A stretch of 64,000 nucleotides of DNA, from contig NZ_AP031496.1 in the NCBI RefSeq assembly GCF_042850945.1, positions 868,001 through 932,000 of the forward strand, read 5' to 3'. Origin of the DNA: Halioxenophilus aromaticivorans. Its GTDB lineage: Bacteria; Pseudomonadota; Gammaproteobacteria; Pseudomonadales; Cellvibrionaceae. Shown here in pieces: positions 21,188-34,981 of this stretch (the first letter of the stretch is position 1; every line of letters starts with the position of its first letter). The position numbers were made by a program, and so were the translations under genes. The notes under the pieces are model-generated. The model was not told the DNA's origin. It saw only the letters and a program-made list of their open reading frames with translations, and made no database searches.

Positions 21188-22411
21188 ATGGCAAAAGAAA
21201 CATTTGAACGCAGTAAGCCCCACGTAAACGTGGGCACCATTGGTCACGTTGACCACGGTAAAACCACTCTAACTGCAGCCCTGACTCGTGTATGTGCCGA
21301 GGTTTGGGGTGGCGCTGCGGTAGCGTTTGACGGTATCGATAACGCACCAGAAGAGCGTGAGCGTGGTATTACCATTGCAACTTCTCACGTTGAGTACGAT
21401 TCTCCTACTCGTCACTACGCCCACGTAGACTGCCCAGGACACGCCGACTACGTTAAAAACATGATCACCGGTGCTGCACAGATGGACGGCGCGATCTTGG
21501 TATGTGGTGCTACCGACGGCCCAATGCCACAAACTCGTGAGCACATCCTGTTGTCTCGCCAGGTTGGCGTGCCTTACATCGTAGTATTCCTAAACAAAGC
21601 TGATTTGCTGGCGGAAGACTGTGGCGGCGTTGATTCAGAAGAATACGCTGAGATGCTCGAGCTGGTAGAAATGGAAATCCGTGAGCTGCTAGACACTTAC
21701 GAATTCCCAGGCGACGACACTCCAATCATCGCAGGTTCTGCTCTGATGGCTCTGAATGGCGAAGACGGCAACGAGTTGGGCACTTCTGCTGTTAAGAAAT
21801 TGGTAGAGACTCTGGATGAGTACATCCCTGAGCCTGAGCGTGCCATCGACGGTGCCTTCATTATGCCAATCGAAGACGTATTCTCAATTCAAGGTCGTGG
21901 TACTGTTGTTACCGGTCGTGTTGAGCGCGGTATCGTTAAAGTTGGTGAAGAAGTTGAAATCATCGGTATCAAAGACACCACCAAGACTACTTGTACCGGT
22001 GTTGAGATGTTCCGTAAGTTGCTGGACGAAGGCCGTGCTGGTGAGAACGTTGGTGTTCTTTTGCGTGGTACCAAGCGTGACGAAGTAGAGCGTGGTCAAG
22101 TGCTGGCTAAGCCTGGTTCAATCACTCCGCACACCAAGTTTGAAGGCGAAGTATACGTGTTGGGTAAAGATGAAGGTGGTCGTCACACGCCATTCTTTAA
22201 AGGTTACCGTCCGCAGTTCTACTTCCGTACTACCGACGTAACTGGCGCTTGTGAGCTGCCAGAAGGCGTTGAAATGGTAATGCCAGGTGACAACATTCAA
22301 ATGACTGTTACCCTGATCTGCCCAATCGCCATGGACGAAGGTTTACGCTTCGCCATCCGCGAAGGTGGTCGTACCGTTGGTGCTGGTGTTGTAGCCAAAA
22401 TCATCGAGTAA
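21188..22411 (+). CDS. tufB: Elongation factor Tu (copy 1)
   Basis: EF-Tu delivers aminoacyl-tRNA to the ribosome. The 407-residue protein has the GTPase motifs GHVDHGKT (residues 18-25), DCPGHADY (about 80-87) and NKAD (about 135-138). Domains 2 and 3 are complete and end in AGVVAKIIE. It is about 10 residues longer than E. coli EF-Tu; the extra residues include a LAEDCGGVDS insert after NKADL. The ATG has a GAGGAG ribosome binding site. The protein is identical to tufA at 41344-42567. Placement after tRNA-Thr and before tRNA-Trp-secE is conserved. Confidence 0.98.
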   Translation: MAKETFERSKPHVNVGTIGHVDHGKTTLTAALTRVCAEVWGGAAVAFDGIDNAPEERERGITIATSHVEYDSPTRHYAHVDCPGHADYVKNMITGAAQMDGAILVCGATDGPMPQTREHILLSRQVGVPYIVVFLNKADLLAEDCGGVDSEEYAEMLELVEMEIRELLDTYEFPGDDTPIIAGSALMALNGEDGNELGTSAVKKLVETLDEYIPEPERAIDGAFIMPIEDVFSIQGRGTVVTGRVERGIVKVGEEVEIIGIKDTTKTTCTGVEMFRKLLDEGRAGENVGVLLRGTKRDEVERGQVLAKPGSITPHTKFEGEVYVLGKDEGGRHTPFFKGYRPQFYFRTTDVTGACELPEGVEMVMPGDNIQMTVTLICPIAMDEGLRFAIREGGRTVGAGVVAKIIE

Positions 22412-22469
22412 TTTTCTGCTCGATACAGCCTACGCCTCGCGTTTGCGAGGCGTTTGCGTTTAAAAATCT

Positions 22470-22545
22470 AGGCCAGTAGTTCAATTGGTAGAGCGTCGGT
22501 CTCCAAAACCGAAAGTTGGGGGTTCGAGTCCCTCCTGGCCTGCCA
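22470..22545 (+). tRNA. trpT: tRNA-Trp (CCA)
   Basis: This 76-nt tRNA has acceptor arms AGGCCAG/CTGGCCT, anticodon CCA in CTCCAAAA and an encoded 3' CCA. It lies between tufB and secE. A GC hairpin (GCCTCGC-GTTT-GCGAGGC) without a T-run precedes it and is more likely a processing signal than a terminator. Confidence 0.95.
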
Positions 22546-22586
22546 TATTCTGATCAGTTCCAGAAAGTTAAGCTAAGCGAGTAGGT

Positions 22587-22955
22587 ATGAACAGCAAGGT
22601 GCAAGAGCCAGTCTTTCGTTTTGACGCGCTCAAATGGCTGTTAGTTTTAGTCATTGTTGCTGCCTGTGTTGTCGGCTATCAGTATTTTTCTGATATCCCA
22701 TTTTTGTATCGTGTGCTGGCTTTGCTGGTTGGTGCTGCTTTAGCGTTGGTCATTGTTGCCTTTACCAAAAAGGGCAATGCGGTTTGGTCGCTTTTGCGAG
22801 AAGCTCAAAACGAAGTTAAAAAAGTGGTTTGGCCTTCTCGCCAAGAGACGAATCAAACAACTTTGATTGTTGTGGCAGTGGTATTTGTCATGGCTTTGAT
22901 TTTGTGGGGGCTAGATTCGCTGCTCGGTTGGATTGCCTCATTAATTCTCGGTTAA
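22587..22955 (+). CDS. secE: Preprotein translocase subunit SecE
   Basis: SecE stabilises the SecY channel in the inner membrane. The 122-residue protein has the three-helix form found in enterobacteria and pseudomonads, with helices near 15-33, 40-60 and 90-118. The conserved amphipathic segment EAQNEVKKVVWPSRQET precedes the last helix. nusG follows 11 nt downstream, the usual pair. Confidence 0.96.
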   Translation: MNSKVQEPVFRFDALKWLLVLVIVAACVVGYQYFSDIPFLYRVLALLVGAALALVIVAFTKKGNAVWSLLREAQNEVKKVVWPSRQETNQTTLIVVAVVFVMALILWGLDSLLGWIASLILG

Positions 22956-22966
22956 TAGGTTGATAC

Positions 22967-23500
22967 ATGGCTAAACGTTGGTACGTTGTTCACGCCTACA
23001 GTGGATACGAAAAGAAAGTTGCAGCTGCACTTAAAGAGCGTATAGAGCGCTTTGAGATGCAGGATGCGTTCGGCGATGTCCTGGTTCCCACCGAAGAAGT
23101 TGTCGAGATGCGGGCCGGGCAAAAACGCAAAAGTGAACGCAAGTTTTTCCCAGGTTACGTGTTGGTTCAAATGGAGCTCAACGACGACTCCTGGCATTTG
23201 GTTAAAGATACCCCCCGAGTGATGGGCTTTATTGGTGGTAAGGCAGATAAACCAGCGCCGATTACTGAGAAAGAAGCTCAAGCCATTTTGCAGCGGGTTG
23301 ATGACTCTACAGAGAAGCCGAAGCCGAAAACCATATTTGAGCCAGGTGAGATGGTGCGCGTTGTGGATGGGCCGTTCAATGACTTTAATGGCGTTGTTGA
23401 AGGCGTTGATTACGACAAAAGCCGTCTTCAGGTGGCGGTGCTAATTTTTGGCCGATCTACGCCGGTAGAGCTTGAATTTACCCAAGTAGAAAAAGCTTAA
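22967..23500 (+). CDS. nusG: Transcription termination/antitermination factor NusG
   Basis: NusG binds RNA polymerase and links it to Rho, NusE or the ribosome. The 177 residues comprise an NGN domain (RWYVVHAYSGYEKKV at the start, FFPGYVLVQM near 60) and a KOW domain near 125-177 (FEPGEMVRVVDGPFNDFNG). Length and motifs match the family. It is encoded directly after secE and before rplK. Confidence 0.97.
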   Translation: MAKRWYVVHAYSGYEKKVAAALKERIERFEMQDAFGDVLVPTEEVVEMRAGQKRKSERKFFPGYVLVQMELNDDSWHLVKDTPRVMGFIGGKADKPAPITEKEAQAILQRVDDSTEKPKPKTIFEPGEMVRVVDGPFNDFNGVVEGVDYDKSRLQVAVLIFGRSTPVELEFTQVEKA

Positions 23501-23644
23501 TACCTGAAGCTAAGAAGTTTCGTTAGCCAGCGGGCAGCTGTGTCCGCTGGTATTTGCAGTGGAAACACTGAATAAGCCGGGAAGCCTGGGACGGTTTACG
23601 CCAATAAACCAGAGGCGCTATACCCATTCATTGGAGCAATTATC

Positions 23645-24076
23645 ATGGCAAAGAAAGTTGAAGCTTATATTAAGCTGCAAGTTGCCGCTGGTAAGGCTAA
23701 CCCTAGCCCGCCAGTAGGTCCTGCACTTGGTCAGCATGGTGTGAACATCATGGAGTTCTGTAAAGCATTCAATGCACAGACTCAAAGCTTAGAACCTGGT
23801 GCGCCTGTACCTGTTGTTATTTCTGTATACAACGATCGTAGCTTTACCTTCACTATGAAAACGCCACCGGCGTCTTTCTTGTTGAAAAAAGCGGCGAATT
23901 TAAAGTCTGGTAGTTCGCGTCCGAACACCGACAAAGTAGGCAAGGTAACTCGCGCGCAGTTGGAGGAAATCGCCACTGCTAAGATGCCTGACCTAACTGC
24001 TGCCGATATGGACGCTGCTGTGCGCACTATCGCTGGTTCTGCCCGTTCCATGGGTATTGAAACGGAGGGTGTGTAA
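23645..24076 (+). CDS. rplK: 50S ribosomal protein L11
   Basis: L11 forms the GTPase-associated centre with 23S rRNA and is needed for RelA activation. The 143 residues start MAKKVEAYIKLQV, with the proline-rich switch PSPPVGPALGQHGVNIMEF that binds thiostrepton-type ligands with the rRNA. The stop is directly followed by the L1 gene (1-nt gap). Confidence 0.98.
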   Translation: MAKKVEAYIKLQVAAGKANPSPPVGPALGQHGVNIMEFCKAFNAQTQSLEPGAPVPVVISVYNDRSFTFTMKTPPASFLLKKAANLKSGSSRPNTDKVGKVTRAQLEEIATAKMPDLTAADMDAAVRTIAGSARSMGIETEGV

Positions 24077-24077
24077 G

Positions 24078-24773
24078 ATGGCCAAGTTGAGCAAACGTCA
24101 AAAATTAATTCGCGATAAAGTTGATCCAACCAAAGCCTACAGCATTGAAGAAGCCACTGCGCTGCTGCAAGGGCTGTCCACGGTTAAGTTTCCTGAAACC
24201 GTAGAAGCCGCGATCAACTTGGGCATTGACCCTCGTAAATCTGATCAATCTGTGCGTGGTGCTACAAGTTTGCCGCACGGTACTGGTAAGGAAGTTCGTG
24301 TAGCCGTGTTCTCCCAGGGCGCTGCCGCTGAGCAAGCCAAAGAAGCCGGTGCGGATTTGGTTGGCATGGAAGATCTAGCTGAGCAAATTAAAGGCGGCAT
24401 GATGGACTTCGACGTGGTTATTGCCGACCCAGCAGCCATGCGTGTTGTTGGTCAGTTGGGCCAAGTGCTGGGTCCTCGTGGTCTGATGCCAAACCCTAAG
24501 ACTGGTACTGTAACCCCAGACGTGGCCGGCGCTGTTAAAAACGCCAAGGCTGGTCAGGTTCGTTACCGCGCGGACAAGGGCGGTATCATTCATGGCGGTA
24601 TCGGCCGTGTAAGCTTTGACACCAAAGCGATCAAAGAGAACTTAGAAGCATTGCTGGCTGATCTGAAAAAAGCTAAGCCTGCTACTGCCAAAGGTGTTTA
24701 CCTGAAGAAGGTTTCTTTGAGCACTACTATGGGTCCTGGTATCACCATCGACCAAGCTAGCCTAGAAATCTAA
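24078..24773 (+). CDS. rplA: 50S ribosomal protein L1
   Basis: L1 builds the ribosomal L1 stalk and in enterobacteria represses its own L11-L1 mRNA. The chosen ATG at 24078 gives 231 residues starting MAKLSKRQK, with GGAGGGTG upstream inside the end of rplK. The longer frame from 24057 overlaps rplK and is not needed. Conserved motifs MPNPKTGTV and VRYRADKGGIIH are present. Confidence 0.97.
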   Translation: MAKLSKRQKLIRDKVDPTKAYSIEEATALLQGLSTVKFPETVEAAINLGIDPRKSDQSVRGATSLPHGTGKEVRVAVFSQGAAAEQAKEAGADLVGMEDLAEQIKGGMMDFDVVIADPAAMRVVGQLGQVLGPRGLMPNPKTGTVTPDVAGAVKNAKAGQVRYRADKGGIIHGGIGRVSFDTKAIKENLEALLADLKKAKPATAKGVYLKKVSLSTTMGPGITIDQASLEI

Positions 24774-25094
24774 GGCCAGCTGAAACGCTAAGAATTGGCG
24801 GATTCGTCCGCACACGTACTTTGGGGTCGGTGCAGCCTGTTACCGGTTGCGCGGCCGTCAAAGACCGTAGGGGTGGTTTTAGTTTAATAAGGCGCAGCTA
24901 TTCTACGCTTTGCTAAACTGATCACTTAAAAGCGCATTTGCAACACCCTACGCAGACGGTGAGCCCGCATCAGTTTTGTTACAGAGCTGTTGATTTGGAT
25001 CGCCGAAAGGGTTTTTGGTGCCAAGGCACTGAAAATTTTATTCAACGCCGAACGGTACTTGTTATGCCGTAAGGTTTAATCCAGGAGAAACAAA
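24774..25094 (+). ncRNA. L10(L12)4 autoregulatory mRNA leader and rplJ upstream region
   Basis: The 321-bp gap before rplJ is where gammaproteobacteria carry the L10 leader bound by the L10-L12 complex. The segment CCTACGCAGACGGTGAG (about 24947-24963) closely matches the E. coli leader block before rplJ. The region probably also holds a promoter for rplJL. No other gene is seen. Confidence 0.6.
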
Positions 25095-25625
25095 GTGGCA
25101 TTAGGACTCGAAGACAAAAAGGCTATTGTTGCCGACGTTAACGAGACCGCTGTGAATGCTCTGTCGCTTGTCGTTGCCGACGCCCGTGGCGTTAACGTAA
25201 CTGACATGACAGCTTTGCGTAAACTGGCTCGCGAAAACAACGTTGACCTGCGCGTTGTCCGTAACACCCTGGCTCGCCGTGCATTTGCCGGTACTGAGTT
25301 TGAGTGTGTTAACGGCGATTTGGTCGGTCCTTCGTTGTTCGGATTTTCTATGGAAGATCCGGGTGCTGCAGCACGAATCTTCAAAGATTTCGCTAAAGGA
25401 AACGACAAATTTGAAGTGAAAGTTCTGTCTGTTGGCGGTGAGCAATTGCCTCCTTCACAGATTGACGTGCTGGCCACGCTACCAACTCGCGACCAAGCGC
25501 TAGCTACTTTGGCTGCAACTTTGATTGCACCTGTAACCAAACTGGCTCGTACTTTCAACGAAGTACCGACCAAGGTTACCCGTGTTGTTGCTGCCGTACG
25601 CGACCAAAAGCAAGACGCCGCATAA
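25095..25625 (+). CDS. rplJ: 50S ribosomal protein L10
   Basis: L10 anchors the L7/L12 dimers to the ribosomal stalk and mediates autoregulation of its own message. The 176 residues start at GTG (MALGLEDKKAIV) with a strong CAGGAGA ribosome binding site. The RNA-binding N-domain shows LRVVRNTLARRA, and the C-terminal helix binds L12. rplL follows 81 bp later. Confidence 0.97.
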   Translation: MALGLEDKKAIVADVNETAVNALSLVVADARGVNVTDMTALRKLARENNVDLRVVRNTLARRAFAGTEFECVNGDLVGPSLFGFSMEDPGAAARIFKDFAKGNDKFEVKVLSVGGEQLPPSQIDVLATLPTRDQALATLAATLIAPVTKLARTFNEVPTKVTRVVAAVRDQKQDAA

Positions 25626-25706
25626 GCCAACTGGCAATGTGTGCGTAGCATAGTGGTTCTAATTCGAAATAGTTTTTCAACAAATTTTATATTGGAGATC
25701 TGAGTC

Positions 25707-26087
25707 ATGGCTCTGTCTAAAGAAGAAATCTTAGATGCAATCGCCGAAATGAGCGTTATGGACGTTGTTCAGCTTGTAGAAGCAATGGAAGAAAAATTCG
25801 GCGTTTCTGCCGCTGCCGCTGTGGCTGTAGCTGCACCTGCTGCTGGTGGCGACGCTGGTGCTGCTGCCGCTGAGCAAACTGAGTTCGACGTAGTGTTGAC
25901 CTCTGCTGGCGAGAAGAAAGTTAACGCCATTAAAGCCGTTCGTGCGATCACTGGTCTTGGCTTGAAAGAAGCCAAAGAGCTGGTTGAAAGCGCTCCTAAG
26001 GCGATCAAAGAAGGTGTTTCTAAAGACGAAGCAGAAGATATCAAGAAGCAACTTGAAGAAGCTGGCGCGTCAGCTGAACTTAAGTAA
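25707..26087 (+). CDS. rplL: 50S ribosomal protein L7/L12
   Basis: This stalk protein recruits translation GTPases. It has 126 residues: an N-terminal dimerisation helix pair (1-35), an Ala/Gly hinge (36-55), and a C-terminal domain with KVNAIKAVRAITGLGLKEAK and GASAELK at the end. ATG has TTGGAGAT upstream. Confidence 0.98.
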   Translation: MALSKEEILDAIAEMSVMDVVQLVEAMEEKFGVSAAAAVAVAAPAAGGDAGAAAAEQTEFDVVLTSAGEKKVNAIKAVRAITGLGLKEAKELVESAPKAIKEGVSKDEAEDIKKQLEEAGASAELK

Positions 26088-26132
26088 TCTTCGGACATCT
26101 TATGTCGACCGTCGGTTTGTAAAAATCGACGC

Positions 26133-26175
26133 GGGGCTGGCGGGTTATCTCGCTGGCCCCTTTGCCGTTTTCGGT
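26133..26175 (+). terminator. Attenuator-type hairpin between rplL and rpoB
   Basis: A 10-bp stem (26133-26142 with 26151-26160; two wobble pairs) with an 8-nt loop is followed by TTTGCCGTTTT. It matches the position of the partial terminator that reduces rpoBC transcription relative to rplJL in E. coli. The rest of the 268-bp gap shows no gene. Confidence 0.65.
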
Positions 26176-26355
26176 TGACGGATTCTGTGGTTGCGAAGTT
26201 GGCACGCAATCGGATTTTTACAGCTGGCAGAAGCATAGAACCAAACCGACCCGCCTGTGGGTGAAACAGAAACGAAAAGCGTTGCAATAACGCAACAGCA
26301 CGCAGTGCTATTAAGGCTGAAACTGCCCTCTCCGAATACAAGCTGGGGTACACAG

Positions 26356-30444
<4,089 letters not shown>

Positions 30445-30544
30445 TTGGTCGTGATTTCCAATGCGGGGGCCGTGTGCCCCCGCCAGGTAGACTGACAACA
30501 GTCACAGTTGCAATGCGTAAATCGCGAGCCCGCGGGAGGCTAAC

Positions 30545-33500
30545 TTGAAAGACTTACTAAACCTTCTGAAGTCCCAAGGACAAAATGAAGAATTTGACTC
30601 GATTCGTATCGGCCTTGCATCGCCGGATATGATTCGGTCTTGGTCTTTTGGTGAAGTAAAAAAACCTGAGACCATCAACTACCGAACCTTCAAGCCTGAG
30701 CGTGAAGGTTTGTTTTGTGCCAAAATTTTTGGCCCAGTAAAAGACTATGAGTGCTTGTGCGGCAAGTACAAGCGTATGAAGCACCGCGGCATCATTTGTG
30801 AAAAATGCGGTGTTGAAGTTACCTTGGCTAAAGTGCGTCGTGAGCGCATGGGCCACATTGAGCTGGCTAGCCCAGTTGCTCATATCTGGTTCTTGAAATC
30901 CTTACCAAGCCGTATCGGTTTGCTGTTGGATATGACCCTGCGCAATATCGAACGTGTGTTGTATTTTGAATCCTACGTGGTAACCGACCCCGGCATGACC
31001 ACCTTGGAGAAGAGCCAACTTCTGACCGACGAGCAGTATTTCGAAGCCATGGAAGAATTTGGTGACGAATTCGAAGCCAAAATGGGCGCCGAGGCCATTC
31101 AAGAGTTGATGCGTGACATCGACATTGAAGCCGAAGTACAAGAGCTGCGTGAAGAAATTCCAAGCACGACCTCTGAAACCAAAGTTAAGAAGTTGTCCAA
31201 GCGCTTGAAGCTGCTGGAAGCCTTCTACAACTCTGGCAACGATCCAGAGTGGATGGTGTTAGAGGCGCTGCCTGTACTACCACCGGATTTGCGTCCGTTG
31301 GTACCGCTGGATGGCGGCCGCTTTGCTACCTCCGATTTGAACGATTTGTATCGCCGCGTCATCAACCGTAACAACCGTTTGAAGCGTCTGCTGGACTTAA
31401 ACGCTCCTGACATCATCGTGCGCAACGAAAAGCGTATGCTGCAAGAAGCGGTAGATGCACTGTTGGATAACGGTCGTCGCGGTCGCGCCATTACCGGCTC
31501 TAACAAACGCCCACTGAAATCATTGGCCGATATGATCAAAGGTAAGCAGGGTCGTTTCCGTCAAAACCTTCTGGGTAAGCGTGTTGACTACTCCGGTCGT
31601 TCGGTCATCGTAACCGGCCCAACTCTTAAGCTGCACCAGTGCGGTCTGCCTAAGAAAATGGCCTTGGAATTGTTCAAGCCGTTTATCTTCAGCAAACTGG
31701 AATTGCGTGGTCTAGCCACCACCATTAAAGCCGCTAAGAAAATGGTCGAGCGTGAAGAGCCCGTGGTATGGGATATCCTCGACGAAGTCATTCGTGAGCA
31801 CCCGGTACTGCTAAACCGTGCACCAACCTTGCACCGTTTGGGTATTCAGGCGTTTGAACCCGTACTGATTGAAGGTAAGGCCATTCAGTTGCACCCATTG
31901 GTGTGTGCAGCCTACAACGCCGACTTCGACGGCGACCAAATGGCGGTTCACGTACCTTTGACTATTGAAGCTCAGCTTGAAGCTCGCGCTTTGATGATGT
32001 CGACCAACAACATTTTGTCACCGGCCTCCGGCGAGCCGATTATCGTACCGTCCCAAGACGTGGTATTGGGCTTGTACTGGATGACTCGTGAGCGTATCAA
32101 CGTGCCCGGTGAGGGCATGGTGTTCTCTGATCCAGCTGAAGTGGATCGCGCGTTTAACGCCGAGAAAGTTCATCTGCAAGCGCGTATCAAGTGTCGTATC
32201 ACCGAGTCTGTGATTCGTGAAGACGGCGAAATGGAAAAGAACACCTCCATCGTGGATACCACGGTAGGTCGTGTACTTTTGTGGGAGATCGTACCCGAGG
32301 GTATGCCGTTTGAGCTGGTTAACCGAAACATGGTTAAAAAGGCCATCTCGGCACTGATCAACTACTGTTACCGCGTGGTGGGATTGAAGCAAAGCGTTAT
32401 TTTTGCTGACAAACTGATGTACACCGGTTATGCCTACTCAACACGCTCTGGTTCGTCCATTGGTGTAAACGATTTTGAAATCCCAGCCGCTAAGCACGAG
32501 ATCGTGTCTAAGGCCGATGAAGAAGTAGCCGAAATCGAAGCGCAGTATGCCTCTGGTTTGGTAACTCAGGGTGAGAAATACAACAAAGTGATCGATATCT
32601 GGTCTCGCGCCAATGATTTGGTTGCCAAGTCGATGATGGAGGGTATTTCGAAAGAGTCCGTTACTAACCGCGAAGGCGAAGAAGAGCAGCAAGATTCATT
32701 CAACTCGGTATTTATGTACGCCGACTCCGGTGCTCGTGGTAGCCCTGCGCAGATTCGTCAGTTGGCCGGTATGCGTGGTTTGATGGCTAAGCCAGATGGC
32801 TCGATCATCGAAACGCCCATTACCGCAAACTTCCGTGAAGGTTTGAACGTTGGTCAGTACTTCATCTCGACCCACGGTGCGCGTAAAGGTTTGGCTGATA
32901 CCGCACTGAAAACCGCAAACTCGGGTTATCTGACTCGTCGTTTGGTGGACGTTGCTCAGGACGTCGTAATCACCGAGACCGATTGTGGTACCGACGCTGG
33001 CTTAACCATGGCGCCGGTGATCGAAGGTGGTGACATCATCGAATCCCTGGGTGATCGTATCCTGGGCCGTGTGATTGCGCGTGATGTGTTAAAAGAAGGC
33101 AGCGATGAGATTCTGATCCCTGCCGGCGTGATGATCGATGAAGCTTGGGTAGAACGTGTGGAAGAGATGGGTATTGACGAGGTACAAGTACGCTCGCCAA
33201 TTACCTGTGAGTCTCGTTACGGTATCTGTGCTCAGTGTTATGGTCGTGATCTTGCGCGTGGCCACCGCGCCAATGCCGGTGAAGCGGTCGGCGTTATTGC
33301 TGCCCAGTCCATTGGTGAGCCCGGTACCCAGCTGACTATGCGTACCTTCCACATTGGTGGTGCTGCTAGCCGTGCGTCTGCTGCAGACAGCATCCAGGTT
33401 AAACAGCCTGGTACCGTCCGCCTGCACAACGTGAAAACCGTTGAGCGTGAAGACGGCATATTGGTTGCGGTATCCCGTTCCGGTGAGTTGGCCGTAGCCG

Positions 33501-34768
33501 ACGGCAGCGGTCGCGAGCGTGAGCGCTATAAGATTCCTTACGGTGCCAACATTACTGTTACCGACGGTTCAGATGTGGACGGCGGCCAGGTAGTGGCGAA
33601 ATGGGATCCGCACACGCACCCAATTATTACCGAAGTGGGTGGTGTGGTTCGTGCCACTGGCATGGAAGATGGTCTTTCTATTCGTCGTCAAACAGACGAG
33701 CTAACTGGTTTAACCTCTATCGAGGTGCTGGACCCAGCCGAGCGGCCCGCGGCCGGTAAAGACTTGAAACCTGCTATCACCTTGTATGATGAAGAAGGTA
33801 ACGAGAAAACTCTGGCCAACAGTAACCAGCCCGCCCACTACTTGTTGCCAGCTAAGGCTTTGTTAAACCTAACCGATGGTGAAGTAATCAAGGCTGGTGA
33901 TGTAATCGCCCGTATTCCTCAGGAATCTGGCGGTACTAAAGATATTACCGGTGGTCTGCCACGAGTTGCTGACTTGTTTGAAGCGCGTAAGCCAAAAGAG
34001 CCCTCTATCCTGGCGGAAATCAGCGGTACTGTTTCCTTCGGTAAAGAAACCAAAGGTAAGCGTCGCTTGGTGATTACTCCACCGGAAGGTCAAGTAATGC
34101 CAGATGGCAGCACTCACTACGAGGAGCTGATTCCTAAGCATCGTCAGCTGACTGTTTTCGAAGGCGAAACTGTGGCTAAGGGTGAAGTGGTATCGGATGG
34201 TCCGTCCAACCCACACGACATCTTGCGCTTACAGGGTGTGGAGGCCTTGGCCAACTACATCACTAACGAAATCCAAGATGTTTACCGTTTACAGGGTGTA
34301 AAAATTAACGATAAGCACATTGAGACCATCGTGCGTCAGATGTTGCGTAAAGTTGAGATCCTTGGAATGGGCGACTCTTCCTTCGTTAAGGGTGAGCAGG
34401 TTGAATACGCCAATGTGCTGCAAGAAAATGAGCGTTTACGCGCCGAGGGCATGCAGCCAGCTACCTACGAGCGTCAGCTACTGGGTATCACCAAGGCCTC
34501 TTTGGCAACCGAGTCGTTTATCTCTGCGGCCTCGTTCCAAGAGACCACTCGCGTTCTGACCGAAGCAGCGGTAACCGGCAAGGTTGATACTTTGCGCGGC
34601 CTGAAAGAAAACGTTGTAGTAGGGCGTTTAATTCCAGCCGGTACCGGTTTGGCCTACCACGAGAAGCGTCGTCAGCAGCGTAGTGAAGATGCCGTGGTGA
34701 GCGAAGGTCCAAGTGCTGAAGAAGTCGAAGCAGCCCTGACCGAAGCGCTTAAGTCCAGCGCTAACTAG
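30545..34768 (+). CDS. rpoC: RNA polymerase beta' subunit
   Basis: The 1407-residue catalytic subunit starts at TTG with GGGAGG just upstream. The N-terminal zinc site shows CLCGKYKRMKHRGIICEKC. The catalytic magnesium motif NADFDGDQM is near residue 460, and the second zinc cluster CESRYGICAQCYGRD is near residue 890. The bridge-helix region GSPAQIRQL and trigger-loop segment GEPGTQLTMRTFH are present. It is 100 bp after rpoB and ends the transcription unit at a terminator. Confidence 0.98.
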   Translation: MKDLLNLLKSQGQNEEFDSIRIGLASPDMIRSWSFGEVKKPETINYRTFKPEREGLFCAKIFGPVKDYECLCGKYKRMKHRGIICEKCGVEVTLAKVRRERMGHIELASPVAHIWFLKSLPSRIGLLLDMTLRNIERVLYFESYVVTDPGMTTLEKSQLLTDEQYFEAMEEFGDEFEAKMGAEAIQELMRDIDIEAEVQELREEIPSTTSETKVKKLSKRLKLLEAFYNSGNDPEWMVLEALPVLPPDLRPLVPLDGGRFATSDLNDLYRRVINRNNRLKRLLDLNAPDIIVRNEKRMLQEAVDALLDNGRRGRAITGSNKRPLKSLADMIKGKQGRFRQNLLGKRVDYSGRSVIVTGPTLKLHQCGLPKKMALELFKPFIFSKLELRGLATTIKAAKKMVEREEPVVWDILDEVIREHPVLLNRAPTLHRLGIQAFEPVLIEGKAIQLHPLVCAAYNADFDGDQMAVHVPLTIEAQLEARALMMSTNNILSPASGEPIIVPSQDVVLGLYWMTRERINVPGEGMVFSDPAEVDRAFNAEKVHLQARIKCRITESVIREDGEMEKNTSIVDTTVGRVLLWEIVPEGMPFELVNRNMVKKAISALINYCYRVVGLKQSVIFADKLMYTGYAYSTRSGSSIGVNDFEIPAAKHEIVSKADEEVAEIEAQYASGLVTQGEKYNKVIDIWSRANDLVAKSMMEGISKESVTNREGEEEQQDSFNSVFMYADSGARGSPAQIRQLAGMRGLMAKPDGSIIETPITANFREGLNVGQYFISTHGARKGLADTALKTANSGYLTRRLVDVAQDVVITETDCGTDAGLTMAPVIEGGDIIESLGDRILGRVIARDVLKEGSDEILIPAGVMIDEAWVERVEEMGIDEVQVRSPITCESRYGICAQCYGRDLARGHRANAGEAVGVIAAQSIGEPGTQLTMRTFHIGGAASRASAADSIQVKQPGTVRLHNVKTVEREDGILVAVSRSGELAVADGSGRERERYKIPYGANITVTDGSDVDGGQVVAKWDPHTHPIITEVGGVVRATGMEDGLSIRRQTDELTGLTSIEVLDPAERPAAGKDLKPAITLYDEEGNEKTLANSNQPAHYLLPAKALLNLTDGEVIKAGDVIARIPQESGGTKDITGGLPRVADLFEARKPKEPSILAEISGTVSFGKETKGKRRLVITPPEGQVMPDGSTHYEELIPKHRQLTVFEGETVAKGEVVSDGPSNPHDILRLQGVEALANYITNEIQDVYRLQGVKINDKHIETIVRQMLRKVEILGMGDSSFVKGEQVEYANVLQENERLRAEGMQPATYERQLLGITKASLATESFISAASFQETTRVLTEAAVTGKVDTLRGLKENVVVGRLIPAGTGLAYHEKRRQQRSEDAVVSEGPSAEEVEAALTEALKSSAN

Positions 34769-34846
34769 TGCTTGCCCTGAAGTCCGGGCTTAGAAGCCCA
34801 GATTTTTAGTAAAGCACTCGCTTAGTCCGAGACGCTCGCAGCACAA

Positions 34847-34876
34847 AGAAGCCTCCACTATGGGGGCTTTTTTGTA
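34847..34876 (+). terminator. Terminator after rpoC
   Basis: The stem AAGCCTCC/GGGGGCTT with an ACTAT-type loop and a TTTTTT tail lies about 80 bp after the rpoC stop. Confidence 0.8.
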
Positions 34877-34981
34877 CCTTATAGATTGTTGTGATGTGGT
34901 AAACGGCGAAACAGGGTGGCTATATTTACTGAAGTAGCTAAAATACTTATATACCACCTTATTCGAAATATTTAGTTATAG